This document shows positions 27,573-39,731 of a stretch of 64,000 nucleotides of DNA, in pieces. The stretch covers positions 62,001-126,000 of the forward strand of contig NZ_JAUKWH010000003.1 of NCBI RefSeq assembly GCF_030504625.1. Direction: 5' to 3'. This stretch comes from Neisseria sp. MVDL19-042950. Lineage in GTDB: Bacteria > Pseudomonadota > Gammaproteobacteria > Burkholderiales > Neisseriaceae. A program made the position numbers and the translations under genes. Below the pieces are notes generated by a model. It was not told the DNA's origin, ran no database searches, and saw only the letters and a list, made by a program, of their open reading frames with translations. Numbering within the stretch: position 1 is the stretch's first letter; every line of letters starts with the position of its first letter.

Positions 27573-28391
27573 CTACCATAACCATGCCGGCAACGGTGGC
27601 GTTTCAATGCCCCATTCAGGAGGATAATCCACTCCCGTCAAATATAATCCGTCGGGCATAAAAGTCGGCGGAGCTTTCAAACGGCTCTTTTCCTCAATTA
27701 AATCGGCAAATCCTTGCACGCTCAAACGCCGGTTTCCAACATATACCAGCGCCCCCATAATATTGCGTACCATATGGTGCAAAAATGCGTTGCCATGTAA
27801 ATCCAAAGCCATTAATTCGGGCGTACCGCTCAATACTGCACTATACATCGTTTTCACAGGAGACTTTGCTTGACACTCGGAAGCACGGAAACTGGAAAAA
27901 TCATGTGTACCCACTAAAAAAGCAGCGGCTTTTTGCATGGCTTCCATATCCAACGGAGTATGTATCCATCCGGCCCGCCCTACCAATAAAGGAGAACGTA
28001 CAGGAGATGACTGCAACACATAACGGTAACGACGGCCAAAAGCATCGAAACGGGCATGAAAGCGGCCATCAGTCCGTCGTGCTTTCCATACTGCAACCCC
28101 CTCAGGTAAATGAGTGTTAACACCCCGTACCCACGCTTGCTCAGAGCGGTCTGCCATAGTATCAAAATGCACCACCTGCGCCGTTGCATGCACTCCGGTA
28201 TCAGTGCGCCCCGCAACAACCACATGAATCTGCTCACCAGCAATCCTGCTTAACGCATTTTCTAAGGCGGATTGCACAGTAGGAATATTTCCCGCCTGTT
28301 TTTGCCAACCATAAAAACAACCGCCATCATAGGACAACATTAACGCCCAACGCTGGGCAGAGTTTTCATTTTCTTTTTCAACTTCAAACAT
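27573..28391 (-). CDS. truA: tRNA pseudouridine(38-40) synthase
   Basis: The 272-residue protein has the TruA motifs [16 protein letters not shown] near residue 19, the catalytic [20 protein letters not shown] (the Asp in RTDTGVH) near residue 60 and the C-terminal [21 protein letters not shown]. TruA modifies U38-U40 of tRNA anticodon arms. The N-terminal [13 protein letters not shown] extension is short and unremarkable. It is a single gene. Confidence 0.97.
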   Translation of the reverse strand: MFEVEKENENSAQRWALMLSYDGGCFYGWQKQAGNIPTVQSALENALSRIAGEQIHVVVAGRTDTGVHATAQVVHFDTMADRSEQAWVRGVNTHLPEGVAVWKARRTDGRFHARFDAFGRRYRYVLQSSPVRSPLLVGRAGWIHTPLDMEAMQKAAAFLVGTHDFSSFRASECQAKSPVKTMYSAVLSGTPELMALDLHGNAFLHHMVRNIMGALVYVGNRRLSVQGFADLIEEKSRLKAPPTFMPDGLYLTGVDYPPEWGIETPPLPAWLW

Positions 28392-28951
28392 TTTTTAAAT
28401 TCATGGAAATATATTCTCGATAAATACCTTAAAAAAACGAGCTACCTTATTGAATAAATTGCCTTTAATAACACAAAACTAAAGATTATTTTACGGCACT
28501 CTCTACCGTCATCCAAAGAAAAACAATTTCACAAACCCTTAAATGACAACAGTACCGGTTATCCTCACCGATACTGCATACCTCGGATTGCCTTTTACAG
28601 TTGTTTGGTTGTTTGATTCTATTGCCGTATCTCAAAATGGCTTTAATTATACTGTTTCAAAACTAAACCAAAATACACAAAACAATAGTATATACAAAAA
28701 AATAAACTTATTTTTGATACAAGGCCTCAAGCCGACAAACCCTACAAATAATACGGAACTGATCTGTTGCCGCTTTATCGGCTTACAAAATTGTTCTCTT
28801 TGAACTAATGCACAACAACGCAATAGCAAGTTAAATTTATTCACAATAAAGGTTAATTGAATAATCCTACGGTATACTCCAATTTCTTTTCCCTATACAT
28901 ATATTGTTCATGCAGCTCACTACACGATTATCCGATTTATCTATTGAAAAA
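28392..28951. other. AT-rich intergenic region without gene
   Basis: I see no credible coding region in these 560 bases. It presumably contains the truA promoter on the right of the gene. It lacks uptake sequences and obvious repeats. Confidence 0.6.
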
Positions 28952-28982
28952 AAAGATGCCGTCCTGATCAGACGGCATCTTT
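28952..28982 (-). terminator. Terminator of the FimV/TspA-like gene
   Basis: A 12-bp stem (28952-28963 with 28971-28982) around CTGATCA lies 8 bp past the stop codon. On the leftward strand it is followed by a run of T. The stem includes the GCCGTC core of an AT-type uptake sequence. Confidence 0.85.
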
Positions 28983-28990
28983 ATCAAAAA

Positions 28991-31456
28991 TTAGTTATCC
29001 AGCTCTTCCAACATCGTTTTCGCTCTTGCAAAAATATCACCACTTGATTCTTCCAATAGCTCCAACAAGGTTTCTCTAGCTGCTTCAGGATCGCCAATTT
29101 CCATATACATCTGCGCCAATTCGTATTTAGCTTCCAACGGTGCGGTCATGCCTACGGATTCAGAAATAAATCCACTTCCACCGCGAGTATCTTCATCAGC
29201 TACATTGATGCTTTCCCATTCAATGGTTTCGCTGTCATCCGCATCCGTAACCACTTCGACATCGGCAAAGTCTTCACTGTCTTGGAACGCAATACCATCA
29301 TCTTGCATTTTAACATCAAACCATTCAGAATCGCTTGATGCCGCCACAGAAGAGTCTGCTATCTGTTGCTGTTGTTCCGCTGAAGATTCTTCACTATCTA
29401 CAGTTGCCGAAAGCTCCTCTGCAAGTGCGGCCTCCGTAGAAACATGAAGTTTATCTTCTCCTACGGGTACCTCGTCTTCTTTGGTAACGGTAGTGAATTC
29501 CAACGGCTCCAAGTTAGAAGCAGATTGCACTTCTTCTTGTTCATCTGCTTGGATATCCAGTGGTTCAACTACAGAAGAAATGGCATGCTCTTCCTCTGAA
29601 GCATCGCTTATTTGAACTGTTTCAGTCTGTAATTGATCAATTCCAGCTTGTGCTTCTTCAGAGTAAACATCCAGCTCAATATGCCCAACTTCTTCCTGCT
29701 GAGTTTCTCCAACAGGTTCTTCAATCTCAGGAGAATCTGCTTCAATATCAACTACATTATCAATCTGCTCAGGAACTTCTTCTTTAACAGCTTCCAGTTC
29801 CACAGCAACATGTTGATATGCATTTTCAGGTTCAGGCTCATATACACTTTCTGTGGACTCAATTTTGTCCCAGTCAGCATATTTACGTTGCTCCGTTTCT
29901 TCATCTTGAGTCAACGCCCCGGATACGATCCCCCCTTGTTGGCGATCAATTGAACCTAAATCTAAATTGATATTCTCTTCAGTTTCTTCAACAGGTACAT
30001 TTTTTGCTTCAGTAAAGAAAATTTCGTCGTCGAAATCATCTTCTACGCTTAACTCATCAGTCCCTACACCGTCTTTCTTGGGCATCAATCCTGCCCGAGC
30101 CGCTGCCAAACTTGCAGCCGCTTTTTCACGGTTCAAAGGCTCGATATGACTCGGATGTGCTACGGGCTGGTGTGTACGAATCTCTGATATATCTGATGGC
30201 TGCTCATCAAATAACTGTTCATCTTCCTGAATATCATCACTATATTCTTCATATTCTTCATCAGCAGCTTTTCTCTTGCCGGCTTTCTTCAATAACAGCA
30301 ATAAAGCAATTAAACCTAAACCGCCGAATAGCAACCAACGCCACCACCCACCGGACTCTGTTTCACTTTCTGCATCCGCTTTCGGAGCTTCAACAACAGA
30401 TGCCGGCAAATCAGATGCTGCCGGAACTTCTACTTCAGAAGCTGGTACCGGTACAACCTTAGCAGCTTCTGTTTCTGTAACTTCTGAGGCCGGGACTGGA
30501 ACTTCAATCAATCCTGTTTCTGCCGGAGCAGATGCACTAGGAGTAGAAGCAGATGGCTTTTCAACAGGAACCTGGGATGTAGGAGCAGAGGCTGCACCAG
30601 GAATAGCTGAAGGCTCTTGTGTAGCAACTTGAGCTCCCTCTTTTGCAAACCGCTTTAATTCTGCCGCAGAAGGAATATTGAGAATAGCACCTGCAACAAT
30701 TTGGTTTGCATTTCGATTTTTAAATGATTCGGGGTTAGCCAATACCAACGCTTGAACTGTTTGGCTTACCGTTAAACCATTCGGACGAATTCTACTGGCG
30801 ATAGCAGTAAGAGTTTCGCCCTTGCGAACTGTGTATTCGCCTTTCAATTGGGGTTCAGATCTGCTATCCGCTACTGTTTTTTCAGTCGACGCTACAGCTT
30901 CTGATCCCTTATTGGTATTGGTTTTATCAACAGAATCAGTTTTTTGCTGTGCTTGCTTAGATTGCTTTTGCTCCTGAGCTTTTTTATCTTTGAGTTTCCC
31001 AGTTCCGGAAGAAGTAAGCTCAGATTTTTCTGCATCAGGTACTGTTGAGAAAATACGATCACGAACATTTTGTTGTTCTTCAGCAACGGAAGCACGTTGT
31101 GTATTTTCTGGAGAATAGTCAGGGGGATCTATAATGGCTGTGTATTGACGCGACTGAGCCCCGACATTGATTTGGAACACCAATACCGGGTCTTGCACAG
31201 GGCTGTTAGAACGGATGTTGATAATAGCATTGTCACCAGATTTTCTAACACTAGTACGCAAGCTACCATCTGAAAGGGAGGCTGCCCCTCCATTCAGCAA
31301 AATCTTGGCTTCTTCCCCTGTTACCGTTACCGTACCGGCAAACGGTTCGCCAAGATTCGATTGCACATTTAAACCGCCCAACCCTGCAACAGCAGAAAAT
31401 GACGTTATCAAAGCCACTGACGCAGCAATCAGTTTGATTCTATGATTATTTTTCAA
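28991..31456 (-). CDS. FimV/HubP-like polar protein (TspA-like)
   Basis: The 821-residue protein has a signal peptide (residues 1-24), the FimV N-terminal domain (LGGLNVQSNLGEPFAGTV, residues 27-44) and a LysM peptidoglycan-binding domain (about 207-262). A Pro/Ser/Ala-rich linker, one membrane helix (about 375-395, WWRWLLFGGLGLIALLLLL) and a long acidic cytoplasmic region follow. The C-terminal FimV domain ends YMEIGDPEAARETLLELLEE. In N. meningitidis the homologue TspA is a T-cell-stimulating antigen; FimV/HubP proteins organise the cell pole and type IV pili. It is monocistronic. Confidence 0.9.
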   Translation of the reverse strand: MKNNHRIKLIAASVALITSFSAVAGLGGLNVQSNLGEPFAGTVTVTGEEAKILLNGGAASLSDGSLRTSVRKSGDNAIINIRSNSPVQDPVLVFQINVGAQSRQYTAIIDPPDYSPENTQRASVAEEQQNVRDRIFSTVPDAEKSELTSSGTGKLKDKKAQEQKQSKQAQQKTDSVDKTNTNKGSEAVASTEKTVADSRSEPQLKGEYTVRKGETLTAIASRIRPNGLTVSQTVQALVLANPESFKNRNANQIVAGAILNIPSAAELKRFAKEGAQVATQEPSAIPGAASAPTSQVPVEKPSASTPSASAPAETGLIEVPVPASEVTETEAAKVVPVPASEVEVPAASDLPASVVEAPKADAESETESGGWWRWLLFGGLGLIALLLLLKKAGKRKAADEEYEEYSDDIQEDEQLFDEQPSDISEIRTHQPVAHPSHIEPLNREKAAASLAAARAGLMPKKDGVGTDELSVEDDFDDEIFFTEAKNVPVEETEENINLDLGSIDRQQGGIVSGALTQDEETEQRKYADWDKIESTESVYEPEPENAYQHVAVELEAVKEEVPEQIDNVVDIEADSPEIEEPVGETQQEEVGHIELDVYSEEAQAGIDQLQTETVQISDASEEEHAISSVVEPLDIQADEQEEVQSASNLEPLEFTTVTKEDEVPVGEDKLHVSTEAALAEELSATVDSEESSAEQQQQIADSSVAASSDSEWFDVKMQDDGIAFQDSEDFADVEVVTDADDSETIEWESINVADEDTRGGSGFISESVGMTAPLEAKYELAQMYMEIGDPEAARETLLELLEESSGDIFARAKTMLEELDN

Positions 31457-32126
31457 ATTTTATCCCCTGTTCAAATTCGCAGTTTGGCTGCCTTACACTA
31501 TATAGGCAGCATGATATATTCTAACCGCCTACTCTGCCAAGCAAATTTGCTAATTTATGTAAACATTAAACCAGAAAATGCAACTTTATAACCACTCTAC
31601 GTTTCCTTTTGGGAAAAATCTGACAATCGGCTCTTTTTCAAGACAGCCTGAAACCTTTGCAAATAATTTCATCATAAACAGTTACAACCGAATGACAAGA
31701 TTTCAAATGTTTTTATTTCAATATTTTCCAAACGACATTTCAAGCAGTCGCTAAATTTACTACTATCAATCCTACTCTAAGAATTAATAGTTAAATGATT
31801 AATTTCATTATATCTATTGGGCAATAATCAGTTACGGCAATTATATAATATGCCCTAATATCTTAGCTTTAAAGATAACTCTATTAACTACTAATTAGTT
31901 ACCCATTTCAATTTTAATCATAGTATAACCGTATAGCCCAAATTATTCCATTGGTAAAAATTATTATATCGCACAATCCCCAAAGTCAATTACGTATCCA
32001 CTTTTCAATAGTTGATAGCTTGATTTGTAAAAGTAACTATATTTATAAAAAATCCTCTAAATCTACTGAAGATGATTTAGAGGATTAACTTACAAGCACA
32101 ACGGTTCACTTTAATATATTAATATC
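31457..32126. other. AT-rich intergenic region
   Basis: These 670 bases between the FimV-like gene and ftsB hold no credible gene. There is a degenerate uptake-like stretch near 31640 (AAGACAGCCTGAA), which resembles a Kingella-type variant. A TATTAACTACTAATTAG-like AT-rich core lies near 31880. An IR near 32055-32087 (ATCCTCTAAATC with GATTTAGAGGAT) is a probable ftsB terminator. Confidence 0.55.
32053..32088 (-). terminator. Probable terminator after ftsB
   Basis: ATCCTCTAAATC and GATTTAGAGGAT form a 12-bp stem with a short loop about 40 bp beyond the ftsB stop codon. In the leftward direction it is followed by TTTTTTATAAATA. Confidence 0.75.
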
Positions 32127-32402
32127 CTAGCGACGGTGCACTAAGCGGTAGTAGGTTTCTCCATCTTGGATATAACCTAAATCCACTCGTGCGATTTCTG
32201 CGATGGCATCTTGTCCTTCAGCCAAATCTTCCACTTCTGCCGACAATGCACCGTTACGCAAAGTGAGCGCCTGATTTTTCTCTTCCTGCTCCACAACTTT
32301 ATCCTGCAAGCGCCACATATCACGCCAACCGCCTTTGGAAAGCCAAAGACTGTATTGGAACCATATAATGGCTGCGATTAAAACCAGTGTTACCCACTTC
32401 AT
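32127..32402 (-). CDS. ftsB: Cell division protein FtsB
   Basis: The 91-residue protein has one N-terminal membrane helix (WVTLVLIAAIIWFQYSLWL), a periplasmic coiled coil (WRLQDKVVEQEEKNQALTLRN in part) and the FtsB end motif ARVDLGYIQDGETYYRLV. FtsB joins FtsL and FtsQ at the divisome. It lies 11 bp after eno, the arrangement known from many proteobacteria. Confidence 0.95.
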   Translation of the reverse strand: MKWVTLVLIAAIIWFQYSLWLSKGGWRDMWRLQDKVVEQEEKNQALTLRNGALSAEVEDLAEGQDAIAEIARVDLGYIQDGETYYRLVHRR

Positions 32403-32413
32403 ATGTCGATACC

Positions 32414-33859
<1,446 letters not shown>

Positions 33860-33869
33860 TCAGATATCA

Positions 33870-33901
33870 AGGCCGTCTGAAATATTGCTTTCAGACGGCC
33901 T
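33870..33901 (-). terminator. Terminator after guaB, paired uptake sequences
   Basis: A 13-bp stem (loop TATTGC) lies 15 bp beyond the guaB stop codon, between guaB and eno. Confidence 0.8.
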
Positions 33902-33916
33902 CATTTTTACCCTACA

Positions 33917-35422
<1,506 letters not shown>

Positions 35423-35629
35423 TCAAATTTGCGGGGCGCTTAATAGCAGTCGCCGCCATTTTATTACCCGCCCGGCCTTAGAAAAATCGTCATGGAAAGC
35501 ATGGTACTTCGTTGTAAGGATGCCGAAATAATGAACGGTTTATTGCAAATATGATTACAATTCATGACAACAGTTTTACAAAACAGTACAATATAGGCCG
35601 TCTGAAAACAAAACAGAAAGAATAAGACC

Positions 35630-36073
35630 ATGCACATTACCCGTTTGGCACAATTTGTTTTACTCGGCAGCCTTTTCGCAGCCGGCCCCCTTTCCGCTGC
35701 AGAAGTGTACACTTGGAAAGGCAAAAACGGCAGCATAAGCTATTCCGACGTACCGCAAAACCTCCAACCTTCCCGCGCGGGTACCGTCAACGTGCGCACC
35801 CATACCGTTACCCCTTCCGCCTCCGCCCAATCCGCTTCGGCGGATGGCGACTCTTTGGCAGACAAGCAAAAACAGCTTAACGACCAAATTGCCGAAGAAA
35901 ACAGAAGGGTTGAAGAACAGAATAAAAAGATTGAAGAACAAAACCGCCAATTCAAAGAAGACAACTGCAAAACAGCCCGCCTGAACCGCCAGTTTGCCGA
36001 AACAGCACGCAGCGCCAACCGTGACGAACTGATGAAGCGCTACGATGCCGACGTTTCAAAATATTGTAACTAA
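35630..36073 (+). CDS. DUF4124 domain secreted protein
   Basis: The 147-residue protein has a signal peptide (cleavage likely after GPLSAA, residue 23). The DUF4124 motif EVYTWKGKNGSISYSDVPQ follows directly. A Ser/Ala linker and a charged coiled coil rich in Glu/Gln (DQIAEENRRVEEQNKKIEEQ) make up the rest. It is probably periplasmic; the function is unknown. It is divergent from guaB. An uptake sequence lies at 35595-35607 in its leader. Confidence 0.85.
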   Translation: MHITRLAQFVLLGSLFAAGPLSAAEVYTWKGKNGSISYSDVPQNLQPSRAGTVNVRTHTVTPSASAQSASADGDSLADKQKQLNDQIAEENRRVEEQNKKIEEQNRQFKEDNCKTARLNRQFAETARSANRDELMKRYDADVSKYCN

Positions 36074-36084
36074 TCCGCTTTAAC

Positions 36085-36121
36085 ATGATGCCGTCTGGAA
36101 ATTTTTTTCAGACGGCATCAT
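36085..36121. terminator. Terminator made of AT-type uptake sequences
   Basis: A 13-bp stem (36085-36097 with 36109-36121) uses the ATGCCGTCTG form rather than the prevailing AG form. It follows the DUF4124 gene by 12 bp. Confidence 0.8.
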
Positions 36122-36242
36122 TCTTGTTCCATCCGAGCGGGAGCGCAGACTGCCGAATAGCGGCATTCCTGTATCAACACCAACAGGCCCATTGATTTCC
36201 CGTATAATTCAGGCCGTCTGAAACCTGAATCCGCCTCCTGCC

Positions 36243-38078
36243 GTGTCCACTCCGTTCGACTTAACCGTTTTTTTGAAAAACCTGCCGAATCTGCCGGGCG
36301 TTTACCGCATGCTCGACAAAAGCGGGCAGGTTTTGTACGTCGGCAAAGCGGTCAACCTGAAACGGCGGGTGTCGAGCTATTTTCAGAAAAGCGACCACTC
36401 TCCGCGCATCACCTTGATGGTGAAGCAGGTGCATTCGGTGGAAACCACGGTTACCCGTTCCGAAGCCGAAGCATTGATTCTGGAAAACAATTTAATCAAA
36501 GCCTTATCGCCGAAATACAACATCCTTTTCCGCGACGACAAAAGCTATCCTTATCTGATGCTGAGCGGGCACAAATTCCCGCAGATGGCCTATTACCGCG
36601 GCACGCTCAAAAAGCCCAACCAATATTTCGGCCCTTATCCAAACGGTTACGCCGTGCGCGACAGCATTCAGATTCTGCAAAAAGTATTCCGCCTGCGCAC
36701 TTGTGAAGACAGCGTGTTCGAACACCGCGACCGCGCCTGCCTGCTGTATCAAATCAAACGCTGTTCCGGCCCGTGCGTCGGCCACATCACTTACGAAGAC
36801 TACCAAGCCAGCGTGCGCGAAGCCGTTACCTTTCTCAACGGCAAAACCGGCGAACTCACCCAAACCCTGCACCACAAAATGAATCAAGCCGCCGCCGCGC
36901 TGCAATTTGAAGAAGCCGCCCGCTACCGCGACCAAATCCAAGCGCTCGGATTAGTGCAAAGCCAGCAGTTCATCGACAGCAAAAATCCCAACAATCCCAA
37001 CGATATTGACCTGCTGGCGCTGGTGGTGGAGCAAGGCAGCGTGTGTATTCATTGGGTCAGCATCCGCGGCGGGAGGCATGTCGGCGACAAAAGTTTCTTC
37101 CCCGACGTGCGCAACGATCCCGAACCCAACGGGCAGGATTACGCCGAAGCCTTTGTCGCCCAACATTATTTAGGCAAAAGCAAGCCCGACATCATCATCA
37201 GCAACTTTACTTTGCCCGAAGTTCTTCAGACGGCCTTAAACGAAGAACACGGCAAGCAAATCCAATTCGTTACCAAAACCATAGGCGAGCGCAAAATCTG
37301 GCTGAACATGGCAGAGAAAAACGCCAAACTCGCCATTGCCCAACACCGCTTGCAGCACAGCAACCAGCAACATCGCATCGAAGAACTGGCACGCGTGTTA
37401 AACATGGATTCAGACGGCCTCCAACGTCTCGAATGCTTCGACATCAGCCACACGCAAGGCGAAGCCACCATCGCTTCCTGCGTCGTGTACGACGAGCAAA
37501 ACATCCAACCGAACCAATACCGCCGCTACAACATCACCACTGCCAAAGCAGGCGACGACTACGCCGCCATGCGCGAAGTGCTTACCCGCCGCTACGGCAA
37601 AATGGCCGAAGCCGAAGCCAACGGTGAAACCGTCAAATGGCCCGATGCCGTCTTAATCGACGGCGGCAAAGGGCAGGTCGGCATGGCTGTCGCCGTGTGG
37701 GAAGAACTCGGCCTGCACATCCCCATCATCGGCATTGCCAAAGGCCCTGAACGCAAAGCCGGCTTGGAAGAACTGATTTTGCCGTTCACAGGCGAAACCT
37801 TCCGCCTGCCACCCAACAGCCCCGCCTTGCACCTACTGCAAACCGTGCGCGACGAATCCCACCGTTTTGCCATTACCGGCCACAGAAAAAAACGCGACAA
37901 AGCCCGGGGAAGCTCATCACTCAGCGAAATTCCCGGCGTAGGCACCAAACGCCGCCAAGCCCTGCTCACCCGCTTCGGCGGCTTGCGCGGCGTAACGGCG
38001 GCCAGCATAGAAGACTTGGCACAAGTCGAAGGCATCAGCACCGCATTGGCCGAAAAAATTTACGAACATCTTCATTAA
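36243..38078 (+). CDS. uvrC: UvrABC system protein C
   Basis: The 611-residue protein starts at GTG 36243 (STPFDLTVFLKNLPNLPGVYRM). It has the GIY-YIG nuclease (VLYVGKAVNLKRRVSSYF), a UvrBC motif (QAAAALQFEEAARYRDQI, about residue 218), the RNase-H-like second nuclease (CFDISHTQGEATIASCVV) and the C-terminal helix-hairpin-helix pair (IPGVGTKRRQALLTRFGG). It cuts both sides of DNA damage marked by UvrAB. It is followed by pgsA and tRNA genes, the same order as in E. coli. Confidence 0.97.
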   Translation: MSTPFDLTVFLKNLPNLPGVYRMLDKSGQVLYVGKAVNLKRRVSSYFQKSDHSPRITLMVKQVHSVETTVTRSEAEALILENNLIKALSPKYNILFRDDKSYPYLMLSGHKFPQMAYYRGTLKKPNQYFGPYPNGYAVRDSIQILQKVFRLRTCEDSVFEHRDRACLLYQIKRCSGPCVGHITYEDYQASVREAVTFLNGKTGELTQTLHHKMNQAAAALQFEEAARYRDQIQALGLVQSQQFIDSKNPNNPNDIDLLALVVEQGSVCIHWVSIRGGRHVGDKSFFPDVRNDPEPNGQDYAEAFVAQHYLGKSKPDIIISNFTLPEVLQTALNEEHGKQIQFVTKTIGERKIWLNMAEKNAKLAIAQHRLQHSNQQHRIEELARVLNMDSDGLQRLECFDISHTQGEATIASCVVYDEQNIQPNQYRRYNITTAKAGDDYAAMREVLTRRYGKMAEAEANGETVKWPDAVLIDGGKGQVGMAVAVWEELGLHIPIIGIAKGPERKAGLEELILPFTGETFRLPPNSPALHLLQTVRDESHRFAITGHRKKRDKARGSSSLSEIPGVGTKRRQALLTRFGGLRGVTAASIEDLAQVEGISTALAEKIYEHLH

Positions 38079-38085
38079 AGCAAAC

Positions 38086-38112
38086 AGGCCGTCTGAAACA
38101 TTCAGACGGCCT
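38086..38112. terminator. Paired uptake sequences after uvrC
   Basis: A 12-bp stem with loop ACA lies 7 bp after the uvrC stop codon. Two more uptake sequences at 38306-38316 and 38334-38345 lie in the pgsA leader. Confidence 0.8.
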
Positions 38113-38375
38113 CGAAACACGGAGCAGCTTTTCAGTAATATAGCTGTGGTTAATATTGGTCTGTTTCGACAACCTTGCCGCATGAAAATCGGAGTGCCTA
38201 TACCCTTTTGCTGACATCGAACACTATTTCCGCATCAAAAGTAGCACCCACACAGGCGCAAACCCGCCGACAACCAATAAATTCGCTATAATAAACATCT
38301 TTTTTCAGACGGCCTGCCTATCGGCATGCCCAAAGGCCGTCTGAAACATCATCATCTTCGGAAAGCAACCCCAAC

Positions 38376-38942
38376 ATGCCGTGGAACATACCCATTTTCC
38401 TTACCTGGATGCGCGTTTTACTCATTCCGGTATTTACCATACTGTTTTACCTGCCACACGGATGGCTGGATATGCAAACCATCAACTGGACTGCGGCAAT
38501 CATCTTTGCCGTGGCCGCCGTTACCGACTGGTTTGACGGCTTCCTCGCCCGCCGCTGGAAGCAAACCTCCGACTTCGGCGCATTTCTCGACCCAGTTGCC
38601 GACAAACTGATGGTAGCCGTTGCCTTGCTGCTGCTCGTCAGCCTCGGTCGCACCCACGCCATCTTCGCCATGATCATCATCGGTCGCGAAATCACCATTT
38701 CCGCCCTGCGCGAATGGATGGCACAAATGGGCAAACGCAACAGCGTCGCTGTTGCCACCATCGGCAAATTAAAAACCACCGCACAAATGGCAGCCATTTT
38801 GCTGTTGCTCATCGGTTTGCAGGATTATCGCGGCTTTAATCTGCTCACCGTCGGTAACATATTGATGTGTATCGCATCTGTATTAACCATCTGGTCGATG
38901 TTCTATTACTTGAAAATGGCATGGAAAGAATTTAAGCATTAA
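38376..38942 (+). CDS. pgsA: CDP-diacylglycerol--glycerol-3-phosphate 3-phosphatidyltransferase
   Basis: The 188-residue membrane protein starts MPWNIPIFLTWMRVLLIPVF. It has the complete CDP-alcohol motif: DG at FDGFLAR, then G, D and D in FGAFLDPVADKLM. It makes phosphatidylglycerol phosphate at the inner membrane. It has about five membrane segments. It sits between uvrC and the tRNA cluster. Confidence 0.96.
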   Translation: MPWNIPIFLTWMRVLLIPVFTILFYLPHGWLDMQTINWTAAIIFAVAAVTDWFDGFLARRWKQTSDFGAFLDPVADKLMVAVALLLLVSLGRTHAIFAMIIIGREITISALREWMAQMGKRNSVAVATIGKLKTTAQMAAILLLLIGLQDYRGFNLLTVGNILMCIASVLTIWSMFYYLKMAWKEFKH

Positions 38943-38957
38943 AATCCAACAAAACCC

Positions 38958-38985
38958 TTGACAGTAAATTTTCAGATACTATAAT
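38958..38985 (+). promoter_or_regulatory. Promoter of the tRNA cluster
   Basis: TTGACA (38958-38963) and TATAAT (38980-38985) are both perfect hexamers spaced by 16 bp, about 45 bp before the first tRNA-Gly. A stable-RNA promoter is expected here. Confidence 0.88.
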
Positions 38986-39029
38986 AGCTTTCTCTTTTGC
39001 CTAAGCCCACAAGCAGAAGCAAAACCCAA

Positions 39030-39105
39030 GCGGGAATAGCTCAGTTGGTAGAGCGCAACCTTGCCAAGGTTGAGGTCGCGAGTTCGAGACTCGTTTCCCG
39101 CTCCA
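39030..39105 (+). tRNA. tRNA-Gly (GCC), copy 1
   Basis: The 76-nt cloverleaf has a 7-bp acceptor (GCGGGAA/TTCCCGC), D-loop GG, anticodon GCC at 39063-39065, TTCGA T-loop and an encoded CCA. It is the first gene after a strong promoter. Confidence 0.98.
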
Positions 39106-39126
39106 ACAGCTTACATTTGAATCCAA

Positions 39127-39202
39127 GCGGGAATAGCTCAGTTGGTAGAGCGCAACCTTGCCAAGGTTGAGGTCGCGAGTTCGAGACTCGTTTCCCGCTC
39201 CA
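39127..39202 (+). tRNA. tRNA-Gly (GCC), copy 2
   Basis: This is identical to copy 1. The 21-bp spacer before it is the same as that before copy 3, so the gene plus spacer is an exact 97-bp tandem repeat. Confidence 0.98.
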
Positions 39203-39223
39203 ACAGCTTACATTTGAATCCAA

Positions 39224-39299
39224 GCGGGAATAGCTCAGTTGGTAGAGCGCAACCTTGCCAAGGTTGAGGTCGCGAGTTCGAGACTCGTTTCCCGCTCCA
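39224..39299 (+). tRNA. tRNA-Gly (GCC), copy 3
   Basis: This is identical to copies 1 and 2 and ends the tandem array. Confidence 0.98.
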
Positions 39300-39345
39300 C
39301 AATATCAAGCCGTTTACACCACTTAAGCGGCTTGAATAGCTTTAA

Positions 39346-39419
39346 GGCGGGATAGCAAAGTGGTTATGCAGCGGCCTGCAAAGCCGTCTACGCCGGTTCG
39401 ATTCCGACTCCCGCCTCCA
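39346..39419 (+). tRNA. tRNA-Cys (GCA)
   Basis: The 74-nt cloverleaf has acceptor GGCGGGA/TCCCGCC, D-arm GCA..TGC with GG in the loop and a 17-nt anticodon arm with loop CTGCAAA. The T-loop is TTCGATT, the discriminator is T (typical for Cys) and CCA is encoded. Confidence 0.97.
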
Positions 39420-39442
39420 TATTTTCAAATACATCCCTTCAT

Positions 39443-39520
39443 GGCGGGGTGGCAGAGTGTTTATGCGATAAGGGGTGCAACCCTTATACAGGCCGGTTAA
39501 AATCCGCGCCCCCGCCTCCA
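39443..39520 (+). tRNA. Aberrant tRNA-Cys-like gene (GCA)
   Basis: The 78-nt sequence has a perfect acceptor GGCGGGG/CCCCGCC, discriminator T and encoded CCA like the tRNA-Cys 23 bp upstream, and GCA (39477-39479) in the anticodon position. It departs elsewhere. The D-loop GG is GT. The anticodon arm is 20 nt, with a 7-bp stem and 6-nt loop, or a 6-bp stem and 8-nt loop. The T-loop is TTAAAAT and the T-stem needs one bulged C. The 19-56 pair would change from G-C to T-A and so stays complementary. It may be a decayed tRNA-Cys duplicate or a specialised tRNA. Confidence 0.6.
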
Positions 39521-39566
39521 AAGATATTTATCTTTGATATCTAAACAAACAGATATAAAAGATAAA

Positions 39567-39656
39567 GCCCGGGTGGTGAAATAGGTAGACACAACGGACT
39601 TAAAATCCGTCGACCCTAAACAGGTCGTGCCGGTTCGATTCCGGCTCCGGGCACCA
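39567..39656 (+). tRNA. tRNA-Leu (UAA)
   Basis: The 90-nt type II tRNA has acceptor GCCCGGG, anticodon TAA at 39601-39603, a long variable arm and encoded ACCA. It is the last gene before an integrase reading toward it, so its 3' end is the probable attachment site of the element on the right. Confidence 0.97.
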
Positions 39657-39731
39657 TAACCATCATGATTTTCCTAAGAAAATTATCTTTTCGTATCAAA
39701 TAATCCTCAAGCAAAATCTTTCCGGTTAAAG

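Noticed and set aside
39657-39731. Attachment-site direct repeat of the tRNA-Leu end.
   Set aside because: I found no second copy of the tRNA 3' end in the window; the other end of the element probably lies beyond 64,000.
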